This document shows positions 57,353 to 64,000 of a stretch of 64,000 nt of DNA, piece after piece. The stretch comes from Lathyrus oleraceus (Eukaryota > Streptophyta > Magnoliopsida > Fabales > Fabaceae). The stretch lies in contig NC_066579.1 of assembly GCF_024323335.1 (NCBI RefSeq), positions 52,038,771 through 52,102,770 of the forward strand, in the 5' to 3' direction. The notes beneath the pieces are model-generated. The model saw only the letters and a program-made list of their open reading frames with translations, made no database searches and was not told where the DNA came from. Position 1 is the first letter of the stretch. Each line of letters opens with the position of its first letter. The translations under genes and the position numbers were made by a program.

Positions 57353-57354
57353 AG

Positions 57355-57976
57355 TGTAGGAGATAGGGTCTAGGGAGACCCAGTTTTGATCAGATGAATT
57401 CATCTGGCCAACCACCATCAACCAACTTGCTAACCTTAAACTCTCTTGTCTTTATTGGCTCATGGTAGATCATATATGCATAAGATGGTGAATTTTGAAG
57501 TGTCCCTTGAAAATTTTGATCAATTTGTGAGATAGCTTGTTGGGGAAGTTACTTAAGATACCCAGACAAACTAGGGTTTCCAAGGCAAATCACCCTCAAA
57601 CTCTGGAAGAATACTTGATCAATATAACATGTAGAGGTCATTGGGACTCATATTTGATGCTCATAATCATTCTTGGATCAATTAATGGTTGTGCTCTTTG
57701 TCATGAGGGTCTCAAATCCTAGATATGAACTTGACAGATCCATGGAGATCATGCCCTACCTACAAAAGAGTTAGGCAAATGCAAAAACATATTTTTGTAT
57801 TTTGGTTAGTAAAATGATAATATACAAGTATGATACAATCACATAATGCTTGATGATCTCTCCCAAAACAAACCCAATGAAAGAGGGGCAAGGAGGAATG
57901 CCAAGGTATTATCCCAATGCTAATGATTATGATGAAATTGCATGAGGGATCTTAGGATCAAAATTGGGGTTTTACA
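57355..57976 (-). repeat. Tat element D 3' LTR
   Basis: 622 bp bounded by tgtaggag and gttttaca (TGTA/TACA termini). The right boundary is supported by the adjacent polypurine tract (57977-57988, aataggggaagc on the minus strand) and its similarity to the gtatgaca|gctgcccctg arrangement of element B. The left boundary is inferred from where element C homology ends; a duplication cannot be checked because the other end is not in the window. Confidence 0.6.
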
Positions 57977-60334
57977 GCTTCCCCTATTTAAGGACATTCT
58001 AACTGAGGAGGTGAAGATTAAAATCTTTGGCGCGACTCAGTAGAATGGGCTTAAATAACAACACATAGAAACAAATTTTGGTCCCTAAGAGACCTCATGA
58101 TTCTTATGATATGAATGCAAAAGTTAATCCCCTATGGGGAAATATTTCCACAAAGGAAAGAAATTAGAGAGACCGAAAGTACGCAGGAGTATAATGTATT
58201 TCGTAAGGAAAATTCACTGGGGAGACAGAGACTCTAGGGGATAAAGGAGTTATGTGTAGGCCAGGCTACGACTTAAAATTGCTGAGGGATCTCGAGGAAT
58301 TCCATACAAAATTGGAAAAGACTCAGTCGGGGAACAATAACATCTGCAGGGGATACGAGTAAGTCAGGATAAAATTGAAGTACTTGAATCATGCAGGAAA
58401 AGCGATTTCACTAAGGAAACGTGCACTCAACTCGACTGGGGAAGAAATAAACTTCAACACAGGAGGAGCAAAAATCTATTATCTACTACATGTTACTGGG
58501 TGAGGAGATAATAAAGATCTGACATAGAGAACATTCGTCATCGGTTAGGATGAGAATATCAAGGATGACTCGCTAGGAATCTCTAGGAGAGAGTATTCAT
58601 TATCGGTTACTGGGTAAGAATAGCCTTGTTGGGGAAAACCGCAGAAAATAGGATTTACAACTACCAGTTACTGGGCAGAAGACCAAAGGTGAGAATATCC
58701 GTCATCGGTTAGGATGAACATATCAAGGATAGACTCAACAGGGAAGAAAATCCGTCATCGGTTAAGATGAACATATCAAGGATAGACTTGCCTGAGACTG
58801 TCAAGGAGGATACCCGTCATCGGTTAGGATGAACATATCAAGGATATACCAACTGAACAACAAGGTAGGAATTACATCTATCAAATGCAGGATAGAAGAC
58901 CATCAAAGAGAAAATCCATCACTGGTAACAAACTGCAAACTAAGAAGAATATTACTAGTTATTGGGTAACAAACTCTTAGAAGACTCAAAGCGTCTATCT
59001 AGGCATGATCTATAAAGAAACTGTCAATCAAGACTCAACCCAATGAGGATATAACTCAAGGGGAGTGATTCCATCCAGATAATCAATTGGGGAGGAAACT
59101 GAAGTAATAACCATCCACGAGGAAATAACTCAGTGGGGAAGAGGAGAAAGGTTAAAGTCTTTTTGTCTAAGGGGATGACACTCCACAATTGAGGGAGGAC
59201 AGACACTGAGGTTCGTATGGGGATAAAGTACCGCCATAACAGAGAATGAGAATCTCAAACCAACAAGTTAATCAGATATGATGATGCAAATATGCAATTA
59301 TGAAATTATATGAATGTATATGTATATATATGATGATTATGTTGACAAAACGATCACAAAGGATACAAAGGTGTCGCAAAGAATTTGAATCATCAATACA
59401 ACCCTCGGTCAATCCACAAAAAAAGGAGACAACTGTTGGAGAACAGAGAAACCAACATCCCAAAGGCTCAAATCTAATCGAGGGAGGAGATCTGCTGAGG
59501 AGAGGAATCATTATTGAGTCTGCAGGGAATTTTAGTTCAACACCATATCAAATGGGAGACAACCATGCAGAGGATAAACACACAATAGCTGCTCAAAAAC
59601 CAGGAGGAAACTCTGACTGGGAGCGAGTCAGGTGATGACTGATGGAGAAACCAACGTGATATACCGGGGAAGAACATCTTATTCTGCTGAAGATCAACCC
59701 TGCTGAAGAAACACGAACTCCGTTGGGGAACACAGAAACTTTGCCGAGGAAATAACACGCCGCAAGGTACTGAATCAACCAACTCAGCTGGGGAAAAGAA
59801 TCGGAACTCTACTAAGGAACAAACACTCCGCAGGGGAACCGAATCAACACAAACAACTAGGGATACCTGAAGGATTAACTGCTTGGGGAACCTCTGATGT
59901 TTCGCACTTAAGGATTTGCTGCTCTTTGAAGTGTTGTTGATACTTCCTTTTAATTGCTTTGAAAAATTCCTTGTTTTTATATGTTTTAAGAAAAAAAGAT
60001 TTTGATTAAAAAAAATTAAATTTCCAAAATGATCATAATAAAAATTAAACTATTGGCTTAAGTGAATAAGAGTAGAAACAATTAGACAAAAGCTCAACTT
60101 TATTTAATGGGACGGTAGTCTGTAAATGACCAGACTCCATAGATTTTTACAAAGTTGAAAATGGTAATTTACATGGAAAAGGGTTACATTGAATACAAAT
60201 GATCCTTAATCCTTCTACCAACTCTTGATATCCGTTGTGCTCTTGACCGCTGTTGGGGTGATGAATTGACGTCAACCCTTGTGCTCAATAAATTCTTCCC
60301 AAACCTGGATGATCAGCAGATTGTAGTTACTTGC
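57977..60334 (-). other. Element D 3' noncoding region
   Basis: No coding pattern. Many short ggggaa/actgggga words resembling those in element B 3' regions. A tandem repeat lies at 58533-58850. Confidence 0.6.
58533..58850 (-). repeat. Tandem repeats in element D 3' region
   Basis: Four copies of cgtcatcggttaggatgaac followed by atatcaaggata, at irregular spacings of about 55-160 bases; a further partial copy at ~58597. Confidence 0.75.
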
Positions 60335-60521
60335 CATAATCCCTAATTTTTGCATAAGTTTCCCCAAGGTGGGGTACTCAACTTATCGGGAAATTCTTTC
60401 TGTTTTTATGTCTCTAATTTTTGGCTGGATCGCCCTTTCGGGTTTTCAATCCACCGAGACGCTCTTTTTTGCCTAAGTCGTCCTTTCGGGTTTTCAACTT
60501 AGCGAGCTATTCTTTTATTTT
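60335..60521 (-). repeat. Conserved post-integrase block, element D
   Basis: Two diverged copies of a gtcgtcctttcgggttttcaa-type motif with ccctaatttttg spacers, directly after the integrase stop, as in element B. Confidence 0.55.
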
Positions 60522-61760
60522 TTAGGCGAAGTATTTCTTGACTGCATCTGCATTCATAGGACGAGTGAACTCTTCACCATCCATAGTTGTAAGAATCAAA
60601 GCGCCGCCTGAAAAGGCTCTCTTAACAACATATGGGCCTTCATAATATGGAGTCCATTTCCCCCTAAAATCTGGTTTGAATGATAGAATCTTCTTGAGCA
60701 CAAGGTCACCTTCTCTAAACACACGAGGTATGCCCTTGTTATCAAAAGCTTTCTTCATTCTCTGCTGATATAACTGACCATGACACAGGCAATCAATCTC
60801 TTTTCTTCAATCAAATTTAGCTGATCAAACCTGGTCTGGCACCATTCAGCCTAAGTCAACTTGGCTTCCATGAGCACACGTAATGAAGGAATCTCAACCT
60901 CTACGAGGAGCACTGCTTCCATACCATATACAAGAGAAAAAGGGGTTGCCCTGTTGAAGTACGGACAGATGTACGATACCCATGCAAAGAAAACGGGAGC
61001 ATCTCATGCCAATCCTTATACGTGACAGCCATCTTCTGAATGATCTTCTTGATGTTCTTATTCGCAGTTTCAACAGCCTCATTCATCTTGGGTCTATAGG
61101 GAGAAGAATTATGGTGTGCGATCTTGAAGTCTTTGCAAAGAGCTTCCACCATATTGTTATTCAAGTTCGATCCATTATCAGTAATGATCTTGCTTGGCAC
61201 ACCATAACGGCATATGATATGATTCTTGATAAACCTTACAACAACTTGCTTGGTTACATTCGCATATGATGTCGCTTCAACCCATTTTGTGAAGTAGTCA
61301 ATTGCCACCAGAATGAAACGATGTCCATTCGATGCTTTGGGCTCAATCATATCAATTCCCCACATGGAGAAGGGCCATAAGGAAGAAATAACATTCAATA
61401 GTGTCGGAGGAACATGAATCTTATCAGCATATATTTGACACTTGTGGAACTTCTTCACAAACTTGTAACAGTTAGATTCCATTGTCAGCCAATAGTAACC
61501 TGCTCACAACATCTTCTTTGTCATTGCATGTCCATTGGAATGAGTACAAAAGGAACCTTCATGCACTTCAGTCATCAACAAGTATGCTTCGTGTCTATCC
61601 ACGCATCTGAGAAAAACCATGTCGAAGTTTCTCTTGTACATTACATCACCATTCAAGTAGAAATTGCCGGCTAATCTTCTCAGAGTCTTCTTATCTTTCA
61701 AGGATGCCCCAGACGGGTAAATTTGACTTTAGAGGAAACATTTGATGTCATATACCACGG
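60522..61760 (-). pseudogene. Element D integrase
   Basis: Full-length but broken. N-terminal region NFDMVFLRCVDRHEAYLLMTE, zinc-binding EVHEGSFCTHSNGH...KFHKCQIYAD; catalytic core with MWGIDMIEP, KIITDNGSNLNN and MNEAVETANKNIKKIIQKM (Asp, Asp, Glu all present); C-terminal tail GDLVLKKILSFKPDFRGKWT. Single-base deletions near 61750 and 60953, and stops including TGA near 61501 at an expected Arg codon. Confidence 0.85.
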
Positions 61761-61841
61761 CTTCTCGTCTCTGACTTCTTCAACAACGAACACATGAGTT
61801 GGTCTATCAAGACGCATCATAGACAAATTGGTAACCTCATT

Positions 61842-62441
61842 CTAAAACTTCACTATAATCATTGACACCAACGTTGCAAGAGCATCTGTCATCCGGTTCT
61901 CATCTCGAGGAATATGATAGAACTCAACCTTTGTAAAGAAAGTTGAAATCCTCCACGCATAATCTCTATACGGTACCAAACCAGGTTGATTTGTCTCCCA
62001 ATCACCTTTGATTTTATTCGCAACCAAAGAGGAATCTCCGAAGACATCTAAATACTTGATTCTGAGATTCATGGCCTCTTCAAGCCCCATAATGCAAGCT
62101 TCATACCCAGCCATGTTGTTTGTACACTTGAAAGTCAATCTAGATGTAAATGGTAGATGCGTGCCTTGAGGAGTAATGATCACTGCCCCAACGCCATTTA
62201 CATATTGATTAACAGCTCCATCAAATACCATGCCCCAACGGGAACCAGGATTTGGCCCTTCTTCAAGCAATGGTTCATCACAATCTTTCATTTTCAAGTA
62301 CAAAATCTCTTCGTCGGGAAAATAATACTGTATTGACTAATAATCTTCAATAGGTTGGTGAGCTAAATGGTCAGCCAAGATACTACCTTTGATCGCTTTC
62401 TGAGATCGGTATTCAATGTCATACTCTGATAACAACATCTG
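61842..62441 (-). pseudogene. Element D second (archaeal-type) RNase H
   Basis: Motifs WGMVFDGAVNQYVNGVGAVI (Asp), MAGYEACIMGLEEAM (Glu), VFGDSSLVANKIKG (Asp) and ENRMTDALATL (Asp): all four catalytic acidic residues are visible. Possession of this extra RNase H in addition to the degenerate first one is a known trait of the Tat lineage. Preceded by in-frame stops (62442, and near 62340) and followed by one at 61842. Confidence 0.82.
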
Positions 62442-63600
62442 TCAATGAGCAATTCTCCCAGTTAAAGCAAGCTTCTCAAATATATACTTGATAGGGTCCA
62501 TCTTGGATATCAACCAAGTGGTATAATTCAAAAGATATAGGCGCAGCCGCTTAGCAACCCAAGCCAATGCGCAACACGTCCTCTCAAGCATAGAGTACCG
62601 AGTCTTACAGTCGGTGAACTTCTTACTGAGGTAGTAAATTGCAAATTCTTTCTTTCCAGTCTCATCTTGCTGACCAAGAACACAACCCATACTCTCATCA
62701 AGCACAGTCAAATACATGAGCAACGGTCTTCCTTCAACAGGCGGAGACAAAATCAGAGGCTTAAGCAGATATTCTTTGGTACTGTTAAAAGCTTTCTGGT
62801 AGTCTTCGGTCCAATCACAAGACTGATCTTTCTGAAGAGGCTTGAATATATGCGCACATGTGGCGGTCATGTGGGAAATGAATCTGGAGATATAATTCAA
62901 GCGGTCGAGAAAACCTCTGACTTGCTTCTCAGTTTTGGACGCATGCATCTCTTGTATTGATTTGACCTTGGCAGGATCAACTTCAATACCCTTCTCGCTG
63001 ACAATAAAGCCTAACAACTTACCAGAATGAACACCAAAAGTACACTTATTGGGATTTAAGCAGAGTTTATATTTCCTAAAATGCTAGAATAGCTTCAGCA
63101 AATGCTCAACATGTTCCTCTTCATCAATTGATTTAGCAATCATGTCATCGACATATACTTCAATCTCTTTCCGCATCATATCATGAAAAAGAGTAGTCAT
63201 TTCTCTTTGGTAAGTTGCACAAGCATTCTTTAAACCGAAAGGCATCACTCTATAACAGAATATTCCCCAAGGCGTAATGAATATGGTCTTCTCCATATCT
63301 TCGGGTGCCATCTTGATCTGATTATATATGGAAAATCCATCCATAAACGAAAAGACTTTGAATTTAGCAGTATTGTCTACCAACATATCAATGTGTGGCA
63401 AAGGGAAATCATCTTTTGGACTGGCTTTATTCAAATCTCTATAGTCGACACACATGTGGACTTTTCCATCTTTCTTTGGCACAGGCACAATATTGGCCAC
63501 CCATTGCGGGTACTCAGCGGTCACAAGGAAACCGGCATCAATCTTCTTCTGCACTTTCTCTTTTGAAATTCTGGTATCAGATATAAGATGTCGAAGGTAA
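62442..63600 (-). pseudogene. pol: Element D reverse transcriptase and first RNase H
   Basis: RT: AEYPQWVANIVPVPKKDGK, MCVDYRDLNKASPKDDFPLP, SFMDGFSIYNQIKMAPEDME, FCYRVMPFGLKNACATYQR and catalytic VYVDDMIAKS. A TAG at 63084-63086 splits it, in phase, from the second half (LGFIVSEKGIEVDPAKV, NYISRFISHMTATCAHIFK). The first RNase H reads LLMYLTVLDESMGCVLGQ and CKTRYSMLERTCCALAWVAKR; the usual first catalytic Asp position is altered, as in element B. The RT N-terminus runs out near 63600. Confidence 0.88.
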
Positions 63601-64000
63601 TGTCACGACACTAATATCTGTTAACACAAACAGGATAAAGATACAGAATGGTAAAGCAAATGACACAAGCAATTGTTAACCCAGTTCGGTGCAACTCACC
63701 TACGTCTCGGGGCTACCAAGCCAGGAAGGAAATTCACTAAAATAGAATCAGTTCAAAGACTCTCCATACACTTCAACAAGTTACAGTCTTTCTCACCTAA
63801 TCTCTACCCGTGCAATTTCTACCTAAGCACACTTAGATATGAGAACCCACTCACTTCCCTACAATCACACCTGTGATCTTAAACAACAACCCCTTGAGAA
63901 AAGAAAACACTTTTCAATAACACATTCTTGATTTTACTTCACAGTTTCAATCAAGAAGACACACACTTGATCTTGCTTCACAGCTTTGATCAAGTAGACA
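63601..64000. mobile_element. LTR-like sequence of another retrotransposon, partial
   Basis: RT homology stops near 63600 (tgtcacgacactaat follows). The new sequence includes cccagttcggtgcaactcac and ctacgtctcggggctaccaa, phrases I associate with LTRs of legume copia-type elements, although I cannot search to confirm. Orientation and terminus are not determined. Confidence 0.4.

Larger units (their letters stand above)
46043..57354 (+). mobile_element. Athila-lineage element C with second, truncated body
   Basis: Order: LTR (46043-47524), primer site, gag, protease with collapsed pol, splice signals, ORF3, polypurine tract, LTR (54192-55665), primer site, second gag copy that breaks off at about 57352. 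The two LTRs are nearly identical (1482 and 1474 bp). RT, RNase H and integrase are reduced to short islands, so the element is non-autonomous. The right end abuts a Tat LTR; whether the remainder of the second body lies beyond the window cannot be seen. Confidence 0.88.
57355..63600 (-). mobile_element. Tat-lineage element D, partial
   Basis: Minus-strand element with 3' LTR, polypurine tract, ~2.5 kb of 3' noncoding sequence, then integrase, second RNase H, first RNase H and RT in the expected reverse order on the plus strand. The 5' portion (gag, protease, 5' LTR) is beyond the apparent break near 63600. Pol contains many stops and at least two single-base deletions. It is clearly distinct from element B in sequence and has kept the RT and second RNase H that B lost. 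Confidence 0.82.

Overview
The window is a repeat-dominated piece of a large plant nuclear genome. Long Ty3/gypsy elements of the Athila lineage (primer-binding site matching the tRNA-Asp 3' end) and of the Tat/Ogre lineage (site matching tRNA-Arg), together with CACTA transposons and a legume-like TRIM, point to a legume, most likely tribe Fabeae (pea, vetch, lentil or faba bean relatives). That placement is inference. I see no convincing host gene, no RNA gene and no prokaryotic feature. Nearly every coding region is a decayed transposon gene.

Left flank (1-4.5 kb): an old Athila LTR/gag remnant, an eroded minus-strand LTR fragment, a complete 653-bp TRIM (2641-3293), and a copia-like LTR with primer site (4057-4443).

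Nested stack (4.5-42 kb): an En/Spm-type CACTA transposase gene (pieces at 4480-4514 and 38172-41040, 3' terminus at 41950) is split by a second, non-autonomous CACTA element (4515-38171). That element is split by an Athila-lineage element (5789-37622, 5-bp duplication atatc). The Athila integrase is split by a minus-strand Tat/Ogre-like element (12060-34832, duplication gcgag). The 3' noncoding part of the Tat element is broken by a rearranged block of a sister Tat subfamily (15316-28883). The Tat region therefore holds four LTRs and three defective bodies. The two outer LTRs are both 1945 bp and pair with each other; the two inner LTRs (1999 and 2025 bp) pair with each other.

Right part (42-64 kb): Athila-like LTR debris; a long Ogre-like LTR fragment (43154-46042) cut by an Athila-lineage element (46043 onward). 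The latter has a collapsed pol gene but an intact 426-codon ORF in the env position, then a second LTR and a second truncated gag. A second Tat element on the minus strand (57355 to about 63600) follows, apparently interrupted near 63.6 kb by another LTR-like sequence that runs off the window.

Main points for follow-up: (i) a palindrome-rich CGCTAGGCG(A/C) motif family just upstream of the TATA box in LTRs of two unrelated lineages, which accounts for the indels I found between sister LTRs; (ii) a 10-nt echo of the tRNA-Arg primer site inside U5 of five Tat/Ogre LTRs; (iii) nonsense codons in otherwise largely frame-preserved gag-pol genes that are nearly all explained by C-to-T or G-to-A change; (iv) the same LTR-body-LTR-truncated-body architecture in two unrelated families.
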